Counted from the first letter of the stretch, positions 20,615 through 31,897 are shown. The stretch is DNA of 64,000 bases from Prorocentrum cordatum (GCA_963575745.1 CAUYUJ010009413.1:419501-483500); one strand, 5' to 3'. Numbers and translations are program-made. Notes: generated from the letters alone by a model not told the origin.

Positions 20615-21194
20615 AGTATCACACCCTGCTGTTGGGCTTCTCGACTGCCCGCTGGTTTCGATTCGGGAATGCCCACCGCGCTATTCTCCTGCGTCACGGA
20701 CAGTAGTGGTTGCTGAGGGTGCCACCGTGTCGCCTCGAGGCCACAGCCTCTAGGCACGCACCCTGTGTGATCAGGCTCGCCGCTCCAGATTCTTTTGGCT
20801 TTCAGCTCGTTGTCCAATCAGTGATAATCTGATGAGCAGGAGTGAGTACGCAGTGCACGTGACTTTACTCTGGCATAGGATGGAGATGGTGGCGATTGAC
20901 TTCGTCATTTTCTTCGCCGTGCACCTCCTCACCTCACTCCTCCCTCTCTTTCTCGCTGCAATCCTCCCCGTTCTCCTCAGGTTCCCCGTATTTCTCGTCC
21001 ACCATCCCCTCCCCTTCCTCGAAGTGGGTATTCTCCTTCTCCCCCTCCCCTATCATCCCCGTCCTCCTCTTTCTTCCGCTCCTCTTCCTCCGCCTCCCCC
21101 CTCTCTCATGTTCCGTCCGTCTCCCGGGGAAGCCAGAGTTGAAAGGGTTGTGGCGTTAGGAGGTGCAGCTTCCAGTAAGGGTGATTGGTGGCAC

Positions 21195-21450
21195 GGCCAG
21201 CACGAGGGGCTGCAGCATGAGCTGTAGTTTGGGCTACAGGAGGAAGCCGCGGTACGAGTTGCAGTACGGGCTGCACTGGGAGTTGAAGTCGAGCTGCATC
21301 GGGAGCTGCAGTGCAAACTGTAGTGCCGGCTGTTACCACAAACTGTCTCAGGATCTGCCGTAGGGGCTGCAGCACGGGCTGTGCCATTTCTGCGAGCTGC
21401 CGTGCGAGCTCCAGCACGATCTGCATCGGGAGTTGCCGCAGGATGCTGCG
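21195..21450 (+). repeat. Degenerate GGGCTGCAGNACG tandem repeat
   Basis: About 20 imperfect 12-14 bp units based on GGGCTGCAG/GAGTTGCAG. The preceding 20880-21110 is a C/T-rich stretch without recognisable genes. Confidence 0.6.
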
Positions 21451-21589
21451 GGGGACATCCGTGGCAGGAGATGTAGCAGACGTTGCGGAACGACTTTCGG
21501 TATAGCATCTTCAGCGAGGCCTTCGGTCGGCAACGCCCAGACACGCTCTTGCTGCACGTTCGCGTCGGGCCCTGTAGGGCCGACGCGGG

Positions 21590-21797
21590 CACTGCAGCAC
21601 CGTTCCACCGCCAGAGCATATCCATGTCCACCGCTGCGGAGTCGTGCCCTGGGATCTCGAGGAGTGGTGGATATGAGTATCTGCCCGCCCGCATGGGCGG
21701 CCAGATATCCATATCCATCGCTCCTCGGTTCCTTGGAGTACGACCCCGCGGCAGTGGATATGGACATATTCTGGCGACGCAACCGTGCAGCAGAAGC
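21590..21797. mobile_element. Nearly full-length palindromic foldback, family P
   Basis: The two arms of about 86 bp (CGCCAGAGCATATCCATGTC against GACATATTCTGGCG) pair along almost their whole length, with a centre at about 21690 (CCCGCATGGGCGG). Weaker pairing continues outward to a GCAGCACCG/CGTGCAGC pair. It would extrude as a long hairpin. Confidence 0.75.
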
Positions 21798-21910
21798 ACC
21801 GCGGCGCAGGCTTCGAGGGCGCGCCGCGCTGGCAACAAGCAGTGCTGAGCTGCGCGGTCCGGCTGGGCGCGCGCTCCCAAGAAGGGGGCGCGCAGTGCTG
21901 TCACGACCTT

Positions 21911-22068
21911 CTCCCAAGGGGCCCAAGAGCACAAACAAATACACACAAATAAAACGATTCCCCATATTTTCCCATATTTTCTGGGTTTTTGTCTTCCCCT
22001 CCACTTCCCATATTTTCCCATATTTTCTAGGGAATCGACGATGAATTGTGCCTGTGTTTTTTTTCCCT
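21911..22068 (-). repeat. Family C repeat, copy 3 (reverse)
   Basis: Reverse-complement order of the family: GGGGCCC, ACACACAAATAAAACGATTC, CCCATATTTTCCC, GGGTTTTTGTCTTCCCC, AATCGACGATGAATTGTG. Confidence 0.75.
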
Positions 22069-22304
22069 CCTGATTCTCTTCGCCATGCAGGAAGCGGCGG
22101 CGAGCGGGGGGGGGGAAGAGAGAAGGAGAATGCCTTCTCAGAGGGCGGCGGGGCGTCTCAGCAGAGCCCTCCGGTCTTCTGAGGAGTTCCCCGCGGCCTC
22201 GGCGGAGGCTCCGCAAGCTTCTCGGAAGGCCGGGGGACTGCCGAGCCCTCTGGAGAAGGCCCGCCCCCTCTCACGTCCCCCCCAGGCGCGCCGCCGAGCT
22301 CAGC

Positions 22305-22435
22305 CTTGGCATCGCTGGGACGTGTGTATTTTTCCTTCGGCGGGGACCGTCGAGGAGCATCCTTGATCATTTGGCGGAAAAACGCAAGCACGAAACCGAA
22401 AAAACACAGGGAATGGACGTCCGAGCGATGGCCAG
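22305..22435 (+). mobile_element. MITE-1 copy 2 (131 bp)
   Basis: CTTGGCATCGCTGGGACGT at the left and ACGTCCGAGCGATGGCCAG at the right, with the family interior (CCTTCGGCGGGGACC, TTGATCATTTGG). The flanking 4-mers do not match exactly. Confidence 0.85.
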
Positions 22436-22499
22436 GCTCCGCCATGCGGGAAACGGGCCACGAGGGACAGTCCCTGGGCCCTGGGCCCCAGGGCCGTCG

Positions 22500-23000
22500 G
22501 AAAGCTACGACCGACGGCGAGGACGAAGACGAGGACGACGTCGACGACGACGTCGTTTCCGGTCCCACGGGGGGCCCTCCCTGGGCGTCCACAGCACGCC
22601 TCGGGAGGCGGACGGAAAAGAGGCGGCCTCCCCGGGGGACCACCCCAGGGTCCGGGACGGCCTCCCCTCGGGGCCCTTCGTCCTCAGCGACGGGACCGGG
22701 GCACGCCTCCTCCGCGCCCTCTCGTCGTCGGCGTCGTCCTCGGCGCCGTCGTCGTCATCGTCAGCGTCGCCGTCGCCGTTGCCGTTGTCGTCCTCGTCCT
22801 TGTTGTCCTCGTCGTCCTCGTCCTCGGCGCAGTCGCCCTCGTCCTCGTCTTCGTCCCCGGCGCAGTCGTCCTCATCCACGTGCTCGCTCTCATCCTCGCC
22901 GTCTTCGGCGCCGTCGCGTCCTCCCTGTCCTCGGTGCCGTCGTCCTCGTCTTCGTCGTCCTCATTGTGCCGTCGCCCTCACCATCACCCTCGCCCTCGCC
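22500..23000. repeat. GAC/GTC-CTC cryptic trinucleotide region
   Basis: GACGAGGACGAC words at 22505-22555 face CGTCGTCCTCGTC words at 22725-23000, giving potential long-range pairing. Long open frames here are simple Asp/Glu, Ser or Arg repeats, not genes. Confidence 0.7.
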
Positions 23001-23212
23001 CGTCTTCGCCCTCCTCGTTCGCCCCTGCGCCGCCCTCGCCCCCCCCCCTCGGCCTTCCCTCCGCCCCCTGCCGCCTCCCTGCGCCCCGCGCTGCCCCGGC
23101 GCCCGCCCCCGGCAGGACGGGCCGCCGCTCACCACCCTCGTGTGCTCGGGCGCCGCGTCGCCGGTGAATGGCGGGGGGGGGGCGCGATGTCGGATCGGGG
23201 CGATCGAAAGGG

Positions 23213-23343
23213 CTTGGCATCGCTCGGACGTGTGCATTTTTCCTTCGGCGAGGGCCATCGAGGAGCATCCCTGATCATTTGGCGAAAAAACCACGCACGA
23301 AACCGAAAAAAACTCAGGAAATGGACGTCCGAGCGATGGCGAG
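23213..23343 (+). mobile_element. MITE-1 copy 3 (131 bp)
   Basis: Intact 19-bp ends CTTGGCATCGCTCGGACGT and ACGTCCGAGCGATGGCGAG. An exact 4-bp direct repeat AGGG flanks it at 23209-23212 and 23344-23347. Confidence 0.9.
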
Positions 23344-24068
23344 AGGGGTAACCGCGAGCCCCAGATAGTCAATCCTACCCCTCCCTTTCCCCCGCGAGAG
23401 TTGATGCTCCCCGGCCAAGGCAGAGTTGGTCGAGGGAGAGAGGCGGCAAGGCCGAACTTGTTTTTTTATTATCGTGAGGGGAAGTTGCGAATCGAGGTTG
23501 CCAACTTCTTATGTTGAGTAGCAGCATCATCAAACAGTTCTGGCATAGTAGTGGGATTCTCACCGTGCCAGCTTTCGCAAGTCACGAACGTGTGCGAGGG
23601 TTATGGGCTTCCAACCATGTCTGCTTTACCAAGAAGGCACGAACGTGTGGCTTTCTCAGCTCTTCGCGAGTCAAGAGCGTGTGGCAATGCCATGAGATTC
23701 TCACCACTTCATCTTTTCCAACAAAGTAACGCTGCTGCTGCTCCCCCTGCTCCTGCTCCTGCTCCTGTCACGACGACGACGACGACGACCTCCTCCTTCC
23801 TCGCCACACATCCCTAGTGCGACTTGCCGGGACAAATCGTTTATTTCCCCCCCCCGAGACGCTTAATGTTATAACCCCATGGATATTATTCTCCAGAGTC
23901 TAGGGCTACAGCCAAGAAGTTCAACTGAGGATGTTCAGAAAGGGCTCGATGTTCCTTGCGTCCTTCCGTGGTTGTTCCTCTAGCACTCCTCGTGCACGCA
24001 GGCGCTACTGGCCTGGCGCCAAAAAGGGGCGTCGTTCCATATTGATCGTCCCTTCTATCAGTGGCCCG

Positions 24069-24250
24069 ACTGTGCGGAAATAATCGGTACAAAGACCGGC
24101 AGCAATTCTTGTTCATTTTGGACAGGGCTCGCTGTCGGCGTCGCCGCTGGCGTTGTCCATTCGAGACAGAAGGCCGCCCGCCCAACGGCGGCCGCTGTCG
24201 TTTTTGGTTAACATTTGTTGTTGGGCATCGTACCCATATTTTCCGTACCC
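24069..24250 (+). mobile_element. Family I MITE, copy 1
   Basis: Right end TTGGGCATCGTACCCATATT plus TTCCGTACCC; the left end is its diverged complement (TGCGGAAATAATCGGTAC). The interior CATTTTGGACAGGGCTCGCTG and AGAAGGCCGCC is shared with 32711-32891. Confidence 0.7.
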
Positions 24251-24379
24251 ATAGGCCGGCCTTTGGAAAGGGTTTGGATTTCTACGGGCCCCGTTGTGAA
24301 AATAGCAGTGCATCGGATCTTTGGGGAATCGTGCGGTGACGACCATTGGGCCAGCTGCGAGGCTGAGGTGTGAGCAGCG

Positions 24380-24480
24380 GGGCCTCTCGCCTCCACGACT
24401 GGACGAGGCTCGAGAGGGTTGTCAGGGTCGTCGCCACGGCTGGGCGAGGCTCGAGAAAGTTGTCGGGGTCGACCCCGGGA
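24380..24480 (+). repeat. 44-bp direct duplication
   Basis: GGCGAGGCTCGAGA, AAGTTGTC and GGGGTCG occur twice about 44 bp apart. The rest of 24260-24800 shows nothing recognisable. Confidence 0.55.
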
Positions 24481-24809
24481 GGGGTCTGGAGATGGACGTT
24501 GCGAGGGTTTGGCCTCGTCCCCCCTCTCGATCGAACTTCTGGAGGCCTGTCCAGTGCAGATCCCCTGGCCGCTTCCAAGTGGCCACGGCGGCGGGGCGAG
24601 GCGGTGTCCGAGGCAGCGTCGCGGGGCCGGGGCGTGGGCTCACAAAGGGGCGCTCTCGGCAGCGTCTTTTCGGGAGCCTCTGGGCGTCGAAGCCCCGGGC
24701 GGTTTCCGTCGGTTGCGCCTCGGCGAGGGCGCTCCCGCCGGCCGCCAGAGGCCGGAAGCATAGCCCATCGGCAGTTGGGGAGCAGAAGGTCAGAGGCATC
24801 GTCAGGGGA

Positions 24810-24956
24810 TAGGCAGGGGGGGTATAGTAGGGGGGAGGGGGGGAAGGCTTCCGAGAAGCACCACCGCCATCTCTAGATGAGGCCGGCGCCCTCTGAGAAA
24901 CAGCTTCTGTCTGAGAGCCTATCCCCCTCCCCCTGACCTCTTGGGCGCGCCGCAAG
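24810..24956. mobile_element. Family D foldback, intact copy
   Basis: GGGAAGGCTTCCGAGAAGCA, then the symmetric centre CATCTCTAGATG at 24868, then GCGCCCTCTGAGAAACAGC and CCCCCTCCCC, ending CTTGGGCGCGCCGC. Confidence 0.75.
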
Positions 24957-24979
24957 AGCGCAGCGGTCCTCAATCGCCC

Positions 24980-25130
24980 ACGCATCGCCGACAGGGGCCT
25001 GGTAGCCCACCCCGCCAGGGAGCAAGGAACGTGGCGGTTTCGCTGTCGGAGGCCTATCGCCGATCCTTCGGCGGTGTATCGCCGAGTCCAGGTCTACGTC
25101 TACCCCCCCGAGCCAGTCCCCCCCCTCCGT
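24980..25130 (+). repeat. Family R repeat, copy 1
   Basis: Several TCGCCGA/CGCATCGCC words, then GAGCCAGTCCCCCCC and CGTTGCC, matching 46465-46620. 25131-25375 shows nothing recognisable. Confidence 0.45.
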
Positions 25131-25375
25131 TGCCCCGCACAGTGGGGAGCCGTTGTGAACGTACAGTTCTGGGACCCTCTTCGAGGGTGTCTCGGGCGAC
25201 GGGGGGCTCGGTCTCAGAGCCGTGCGGTGACGGACCGTCTGGTGAGGTTCTTCAGGATTTCCAGGTCGTGTCACGGTCTCTCACCGCACCGCTTTGGGAC
25301 TTCCATGTTCCTGGCCCGAGGTGTCCTCAGCTCTATCGCGCCTGTTTGGAGACCCCCCCTCGGCCCTCCAGTCGT

Positions 25376-25515
25376 AAGGGAAAATAAACACACAGACACA
25401 AATGATCGTCGATTTGTAGAAAATAGGAAATATGGGAAGTGGAGGGGAAGACGATCATCCAGAACATGTTGAACATATGGGAGATCCTCGGATTTGTGTC
25501 TGTGGATCCAGGCCT
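25376..25515 (+). repeat. Family C repeat, copy 4
   Basis: AATAAACACACAGACACAAA, GTCGATTTGTAGAAAATAGG, GTGGAGGGGAAGACGATC and GGATTTGTG in family order. Confidence 0.7.
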
Positions 25516-25873
25516 CGTAATGGTGCTTCTGAGGCAATCCTCGTCCTCCTCTTCCTCCTGGTCCTCCTCTTCCTCGCGCTGGGCCGGAGCCCCCCCGGGG
25601 CCCTCCGGAGCCTCGTAAGGGACGTCCTTGAGGCAACCCTCTCCCTCCACGGCCACAAGCTCCACAAGTTTTCGAGTATTCTCGTCGAACCTGCAGTTAC
25701 AATTCGTAGCATGCTCGCAGATGTACGAAAACCTTACGTCTTTCCAGCAGATTCGACGAACAGATCAATTCTGGGATAACTCAATTTGCCTTCCTGGGGG
25801 GATATTTCGCCCCTTCCCCTTCTCCCCCCCTTGCTCGCAGGGGCGCGGGCCCCTCCCCTCCAGGGCGCAAGAG

Positions 25874-26022
25874 CAGGGGGGGAAACCACAAACGCAATTG
25901 ATCGGCGATCCCTACGAAAGTATGGACAAATATAGGAGGTGGAGGGGACTACGAACATCCAGGCAATCAGGGGAATCCTGGGATTTGTGTGTTTATCTAT
26001 TTGTGTTTCCCCTGGCCCCTTC
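25874..26022 (+). repeat. Family C repeat, copy 5
   Basis: GGGGGGAAACCACAAACGCA, GGCGATCCCTACGAAAGTAT, GGAGGTGGAGGGGACTACG and TTTGTGTTTCCCCTGGCCCC: an older copy with all blocks present. 26023-26560 holds no recognisable gene or repeat. Confidence 0.6.
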
Positions 26023-26584
26023 AAAAACGCGGGGCAGTCAGTGCATCCCAGGGAGTCTTGGGGACACCTTGCACCAGCGACACCCTTGCTCGGTTGCAAC
26101 TGCGAGGAGGTTGAGTTCAGCATCGGCGCTGGTATGTTGAATTCGGTGCAGTCCTGTGCAATGTGACTGAGTCGGGCGTGACCCAGTCCGGGCAGCGGCC
26201 TAGTGATCGGGCTTCGTAGCCCTCAATGGTTCCCACGAAGACCTCCCAGGATTTGCTTCCGCCAGGCAGGCTTAGACCGAGGATAAAACGTGCCAGACCA
26301 TTCCAGAACGCTCCCGAGGCAGTTCGGAGCGCTCTGGGACGGGTGCAGCACCCGATACATCCAGCTCTCACCGTTTCCGCTGTGTGTAAACTATCCAGAC
26401 TTATTGTCATCCTGTCTTCGCCTTACTCCGACGATCCGATGCGGGCCGACGCTTGCACGGCGCTGCTGTGCACTCTGACGCGGCCAATCCCACTCGATCC
26501 CATCACTGTGCCGATGTGGCACGATCCGACGTTTCTTGAGGTTTCGATGTACTTCTAAGCTCTTCGCGTAGCCCCATCAGCCCA

Positions 26585-26780
26585 TCCAGAAACGATGCCC
26601 ATATTCGTTGTCCTTGCCAGGGATGTGGAGGACCGTGCAGTGGAATAGCGGGCTCGGTAAGACGTCGTACCCAACGAGGGGGAGGATGGAGGAGGAATCG
26701 GAGGAGCATGAGGAGGAGGAGGAGGAGGTGGAAGAAGAGGAGGAGGAGGAGGAGGAGGAGGAGGAGGAGGAGGAGAGAGG
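26585..26780 (+). repeat. Family N repeat with (GAG)n tail, copy 1
   Basis: AAACGATGCCCA, GGATGTGGAG, a GCGGGCT word, ACGTCGTACCCAACG and GAGGAATCGGAGGAGCATG run straight into a GAG tract at 26705-26775. The same order, ending in a GAG/GAT tract, is at 44180-44645. Confidence 0.6.
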
Positions 26781-27077
26781 GCTGGTTGGGTCGAGACCTC
26801 ACTGGGAGTGTTTAAAAAACACACCCCCAAAAAAACCCTACATCTAGCACGCCGTACACCCCTGTGAGAAGCCAGTAGGGGGCGGCATATTTCGGAGCGT
26901 GCGCTTCGAGTGCGATCCGTTAGTCCGAACACGAAAACAAGGGCAGTGTGAGGGGGTTGGCAGCCCGAACCGCAGATCACGGAAAGCGCGCTTGGCGTGT
27001 GATCCGTGCGTCGGAAGAGTACATTCGGGTGAGTGTGAGGGGGATGGCAGCCGTGTGCCCAGATCTAATGATTTTTG

Positions 27078-27460
27078 GGCGATTCGGGGAAATATTTGGG
27101 GTCTCTTGGGCCGTCTTGGGCTGTCGGAAGGTCGTTGTGAAGCAACTGCCAAACAAATCAAACACCTTAGGAACATAAATGGTGTTGGCCGCTTCGGGCC
27201 TTCTGGAGGACCTCTGAAAGGCCTTTTGTGACGTTTCAGGGGCCTCCATGAAAGAGGTCCTCCAGGAAGGCTCAATGAGGCCCAATTCAGTGATGGTCCG
27301 TAGGTTGTCGAATGATTTTCAATACTGGGGGCTTCTTGCGCTGTTTTGGGCTGTCCGGAGGAAGTTTTGCAACAGATGCCAACGCCTTCAATAACCACAG
27401 GCAAATCACTGTGTTAGGCTCTTCGTGCCTTTCGAGGACCTCTGGAAGGCCTCTTCGGTC
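27078..27460 (+). repeat. Family H, 223-bp tandem duplication
   Basis: CTTGGGCTGTC, a GCAACNNNTGCCAA word, AGGACCTCTG and GAAGGCC occur in the same order at 27107-27225 and 27330-27450. CTTGGGGGC-type words continue to 27690. No coding frame recognised. Confidence 0.5.
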
Positions 27461-27884
27461 GGGAGCCTTGCGGCGCTTCTTGGGTCGTCTTGGGCTCTCG
27501 TGGACCATTTTTGGGGCATCTTGGGACCGTCTTGGAGGCCATCTGGGGGCTATCCTAGGCTTTCTTGGGGCCATCAGTCTTGGCCATCTTGGATGCTATC
27601 CCGGGGCTATGTGGGGCTTTCCTGGGGCCGTCTATTCTGTCTTTGAAGCATATTGGAGGCAATGTTGGGCCATATCGGTTGTCTTGGAGAGATAGTTTGA
27701 TAACCCTCCAGCTTGCATCAGACTTCATTCTCCATGTGAATAGCCATGCTACGTAGCACCCCGCAGATGCGGATCAGAGAGGGGGCCGCAGCGACGTCGG
27801 CAGTCTGCGAGGCTCTGAAGAAGCCCGCCGCAGGCGCAAACTTTCCACAAGCGGCACACCGAGCTCGCCGCAGGCGCCGATTTG

Positions 27885-28194
27885 GGTCGCGGGTGGGTCG
27901 CGGTGCTGGTCGCGGGTGGGTCGCGGGTGGGTCGCGGGGTGGGTCGCGGGGTGGGTCGCGGGCGGGTCGCGGGGTAGGTCGCGGGTGGGTCGCGGGGGGG
28001 TCGCGGGGTGGGTCGTGGGTGGGTCGCGGATGGATTGTGGGTGGGTCGCGGGTGGGTCGCGGGGTGGGTCGCGGGTGGGTCGCGGGAGGGTCGTGGGGGG
28101 GACGACGCCAAAGAGCAACAATTTCAGCAACAACAATACCAATAACAACACCAACAACACCAACAACAGCAAAAACAATAACACCAACAAGAGC

Positions 28195-28225
<31 letters not shown>

Positions 28226-28235
28226 CTCAGTTCAA
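27885..28235 (+). repeat. 12-bp GGGTCGCGGGTG minisatellite abutting (AAC)n
   Basis: 27885-28100 is a G-rich minisatellite of GGGTCGCGGGTG units. 28118-28235 is (AAC)n with AAT/AGC variants. The junction is abrupt. G-runs at regular 6-7 bp spacing are compatible with G-quadruplex formation. Confidence 0.85.
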
Positions 28236-28461
28236 GACTGTTCGCTCTTACCTGCCCGACTGTCATTCATCTGTATTTCCCATACCCTCGGTACCCGCCT
28301 TGTTAATCTTCGATCGCACCCCTTGTGGGGCGTATATCTTTCTTCCCTGCAGGCCGGGCCCCGGCAACCGGCGGGGCGGCCGCGGACCGTCGGCATGGCC
28401 AGCGGCAGCGCCGATCGGCGGCAACCCGACGCCAAAAGGCACGGACAGGGGACCGACCGCG

Positions 28462-28467
28462 ACGACG

Positions 28468-28505
<38 letters not shown>

Positions 28506-28800
28506 AACGACGGCGACGACGACGACGACGACGAGCGAAAGCAAGAGCGAGAGCGAGAGCGAGAGCGTGGCCGAAGGGCATGCGCATGAGGCCACGAAGG
28601 GCGCGAACGAGCGGGGGCCAGGCCACGATCAGCAGACTTTGCGGGGACACAGAGGACAACGACGGGGCCGCTGAGGGTAGCAACGGGGCCACGCTGGACA
28701 GCGAGGGGGGCCAGAGAGAGAGACAGTGGGCCACGGAGGGCATGCGCACGGGGACACGACGGGCGCGAGCGAGCGCGGGCCTGGAAGGGCATGCGTATAC
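28462..28800 (+). repeat. (GAC)n, (GAGAGC)n and a 163-bp duplication
   Basis: GAC repeats at 28462-28533, then GAGAGC repeats to 28570. GGGCATGCGCA and CGGGCGCGA words recur at 28577 and 28740. Open frames are low-complexity artefacts. Confidence 0.7.
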
Positions 28801-28903
28801 TGGGCCGCCGCAGGGCAAGGAACTCGCGGGCACATGAATTTTATGGGAGGCGAGTCCTACAAAAAAGTGCCTTTGGGGGCGTCCCTAGGATTCCTCAGGA
28901 ACG

Positions 28904-29190
28904 CGCTGGGTTCCTGAGGCGCTTTCCAGGAATAGCTGAGGAATCCTCGGGGATCCTTCTGGGCGCTCAAGTGGAGACCACAGGAATTGTTCACGAAGCC
29001 GAAGAGGCGCCTTCGCCCATCAAGCGCGTACCAAGGCCTTTCAAGCGCTTAGTAATCGCCTATCAAGCGCCTGAAGCTCACATAAGCTTGGTTGGGATCT
29101 GAACCGTTCCTGTGTTCTTACCGCCTGGGTCTGAATCGTCTAGTTGGGTTTTGAACCGTCCGGTTGGAATCTGAACCTTTCTCCCCCCCG
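28904..29190 (+). repeat. Hairpin and short tandem CTGAACCGT motif
   Basis: A perfect 10-bp stem hairpin CCTCAGGAAC/GTTCCTGAGG sits at 28904-28930 with a second nested AGGATTCCTCAG/CTGAGGAATCCT pair. At 29092-29185, GTTGGGATCTGAACCGTTC-like units recur three or four times. Confidence 0.55.
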
Positions 29191-29191
29191 A

Positions 29192-29600
29192 AGAGTCCAA
29201 ATTGTGGCCAACAGCTTGGTAAGTTAAATGATGCTGGACTTCTCGCCGAGGCTTCGTGGGGCGTTTTGGGTGCCTTTGGAGGGCCTCTGGGGGCCTCCTG
29301 GGGGTTAGGTGGAGCCTCTTGGAGGCATCTTGGGGGCATCTTGAGGGCCTCTTGCGGCCTTCTGGGCACCTCTTGGGACCGTCTCGGGCCAACCTTGGGA
29401 GCCTCGGGTGCCATTATGGGGCCACCTTGGTAGAGATCGACCAAAGGACGGACCGGACTTTGCACCACCCCAGGGAGGCCGGAACGTGTCGAAACCTTTC
29501 TTAGTAACATCAATGATTGTTGCCTTCTCGCCGAGGCGACCTTGGACGCTCCAACGATCCGCGACATCCCCCCTCCAGGTCCGAGGTAGAGGGTAGAGGG
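29192..29600 (+). repeat. Family H with repeated CTTCTCGCCGAG blocks
   Basis: A block with CCAAATTGTGGCC, a TTAAATGATG word and CTTCTCGCCGAGG occurs at 29195-29262, and its second half again at 29500-29545. A third copy is at 44988-45045. Between them lies CTCTTGGGGGC-type sequence. Confidence 0.5.
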
Positions 29601-29759
29601 AGGGGTCAAGACACCCTCTCCGCCCGCAAGTCGTCTCGCTCACTCCCACCCGCACTCCCAACTCAGAAGTAGCACCCAAGCCGCAGCATGTTCAGCAGTC
29701 GTCTTTGGATGGGCAGCTAGTGGCATTCAAAACAGACCCCATGGGCGCAACGCTGGGGC

Positions 29760-30340
29760 GATGTGCGCCACACGTGCCAGGCGCGCCAGGTGCGCCAACC
29801 ACCGCTGTTGCTTGAGAGGGCCAGGTACACTTAGTGCGCCAGATGCGCCAAGTGATCCACGCGCTTCACGCGTGCTGCGTGCTCCAGATGCGCCAGGTGC
29901 GTCTCCTTCGGGGCACGCACAGAGTGTACCAGATGCGCCCACGCACGTGGCAGTACACATCGGGAGACGTGTCGGGCCCCACTTCCCGTTTCGAAGACCA
30001 ATGCACAATCGCGGCGGGGTGGTCATCATAGTGTCTGGTGGACCTGCACACAGCAGGCAAAATGCCAGCACCCTCACCGTCCCAGTCAAAAACCAATGCA
30101 CGGTGTTCGCGGGGTGCCCGCTGATGATCCAGATTTTGCCTCGACGTGTTGTTGTGTTGTTTTTGACAGGGATGTTGGCCCCACGAGCAGCAGACAATAC
30201 GCGGGCACCTCCGCCGCCCCTGTAAAAAACAATACGAAGTGCTCGCGCCCCCCCCCCCCCGATCATGACCCAAGGTTTTCCCCAAAGTGGACTCTACATT
30301 GTTTTTGGACAGGGATGTCGGGCGGGTCCGCATTGGTCTT
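29760..30340 (+). repeat. GTGCGCCAG minisatellite and diverged 145-bp units
   Basis: 29760-29950 carries about ten GTGCGCCA-type words. 29990-30340 has two or three diverged units of about 145 bp, each with an AAACCAATGCAC-type word, and GTTTTTGACAGGGATGT near 30157 and 30300. Confidence 0.5.
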
Positions 30341-30389
30341 GGTTTGCTGCCAGTGACCTGGGGGATGGGGTGTTATATTGATAGTGAGC

Positions 30390-30480
30390 AATGAGTAACC
30401 CCTCCCCGAAGGGGAAGAGGGCGCGTTGGAAGAGGAAATGCTCTAAACCGCTCACGCCCTGAAGGACTGGTGGGATTCGC
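30390..30480 (+). repeat. Family O repeat, copy 1
   Basis: AACCCCTCCCCGAAGGGGAA, GGAAGAGGAAATG, TAAACC and CCCTGAAGG match 45100-45185. 30481-31010 contains only a disrupted half of family D (about 30810-30865). Confidence 0.5.
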
Positions 30481-31010
30481 CGATCCGTTGCTGTCCGAGA
30501 GTGCCAATGACACGCTACCGCTTCGACGCCCGTCGACGTGCTGTGTTTGTCGTTCTTGTCCGAAGGTTGGTCCTTTTTTCAACAGTGACACGCGGGTGGG
30601 TTCCCCACGGCGTTGACACCTTTTTATGTTCCTCGATCTTGCAGCTTTGGCAGAGCCCCGAGGTGATGTTGCACTTCGGGGCCTGCAATCTCGAGGCATG
30701 GAGGCGCGGCGTTCCGGCTGCGGCGGTGCCCGCCACGTCCCCCCGGGCGGGTGCCGCGGAGGCCCAGAGGGACCGATGGGAGAACCAACAACGACATGAA
30801 CAGAACCCGGCCACGCACAGAGGGGGTACAGGGGAATGGGAAAGGCTTCTTAAAGGGGGGGCGGGGGGTAGAACCAAGCTGTGTCCCCAATCCGTAGGCA
30901 TGTGAGGACACCACGCAACTCGAAGAGCTACGGCGACCGTTGTTCAGGAGCGGTCCCTCCCGGCCCCACACGTAACGTCAGGGGGGGCTGCTTCTTAGGG
31001 GGCGCGGGCC

Positions 31011-31174
31011 TTAGATAGGGAAACGAACACTGACATAAGCATAACAACTCGGAGGTCCGCGCGGATTTCTCGGATCGGTGCTGGGGCCCCCTGGCGGCGC
31101 CTCCGGCGCCGCCCCTGGCGCGCTCCGCGCGCCAGGGAGGGGGGTCCAGCGCCGATCCGAGACCTCCGCGCGGA
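31011..31174. mobile_element. Family A hairpin element, right end truncated
   Basis: ACTCGGAGGTCCGCGCGGAT with the return GCGCCGATCCGAGACCTCCG forms a long hairpin around GCGCCTCCGGCGCC and CGCGCTCCGCGCG. The outer left arm (ACATAAGCATAAC) has no right partner: the element stops where family F begins. Confidence 0.8.
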
Positions 31175-31175
31175 C

Positions 31176-31349
31176 AGTGGAGGCCCATGCCAAGAAACAC
31201 CCTGCTTGCCTTCAGGGGGTGCCCTGGCTTTCTTCGGTTTCGATGGTTTGCGATTGAGAGCGTGGCGTTCCCACACCAAAAGGCAACGGACGTCCTGGGT
31301 CTCAGGGTTGGGTTTCTTGTGGCAGGTTTTTTGTGGACTGGCCTCCACT
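31176..31349. mobile_element. Family F element, copy 2
   Basis: Exact 10-bp terminal inverted repeats AGTGGAGGCC and GGCCTCCACT enclose CCAAGAAACACCCTGCTTGC and the complementary GGGTTGGGTTTCTTG. It is packed directly between families A and D. Confidence 0.75.
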
Positions 31350-31353
31350 ATAA

Positions 31354-31471
31354 AGGGGGATGGGGGAAGGCTTCTTAGAGGGGGGGCTGCTTCTTAGAAA
31401 GCGCGGGCCTTGCATCTCTAGATGGGGCCAGCTTCTTCTAATAAGCAGCCTCCTTCTTAGCAGCCTTCCCC
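31354..31471. mobile_element. Family D foldback, compact copy
   Basis: GGGGGAAGGCTTCTTAGAG, GCTTCTTAGAAAGCGCGGG, centre GCATCTCTAGATGG, AATAAGCAGCC, TCTTAGCAGCCTTCCCC. Confidence 0.75.
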
Positions 31472-31768
31472 GATATCCACGGCCAGTCCACGGTGGGCGC
31501 CCCACAGGCTTCCAGATCGGGCATTCCTTTTGTGCTGTAATGTAGTATGCTGTTTCTATAACCGGTCTGCCATGTTTTGATTTGTCGGCCGCGGCATGCA
31601 GGATGGACGGGTCGGGAGGTCTGCTCTTAGAATCTGACGACCCCAACTTTCAGGAGGAGGCCAGAGGGCGAGGTCCTGGGTCCAGGGACGACGAACGACA
31701 GGAGGAGGCGGCGAAATAATGCATTGCGAGATCTTACTGATGGGTATGATAATACATGAACAGATATA

Positions 31769-31897
31769 CTTGGCATCGCTCGAACTTGGGCATTTCTTCT
31801 CGGCGAGGACCATCGGGGAGCATTTTGCTCACCTTGGGACAAAAAAACACGCACGACACAAAAAAACACAGGGGTTGGACGTCCGAGCGATAGCGAG
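31769..31897 (+). mobile_element. MITE-1 copy 4 (129 bp)
   Basis: CTTGGCATCGCTCGAACTT at the left, CGTCCGAGCGATAGCGAG at the right, and an exact 4-bp direct repeat TATA at 31765-31768 and 31898-31901. Confidence 0.85.

Noticed and set aside
22300-23351. Ser/Pro/Arg-rich frames of more than 320 codons
   Set aside because: They arise from cryptic GTC/CTC trinucleotide repeats and run through two MITE-1 insertions.
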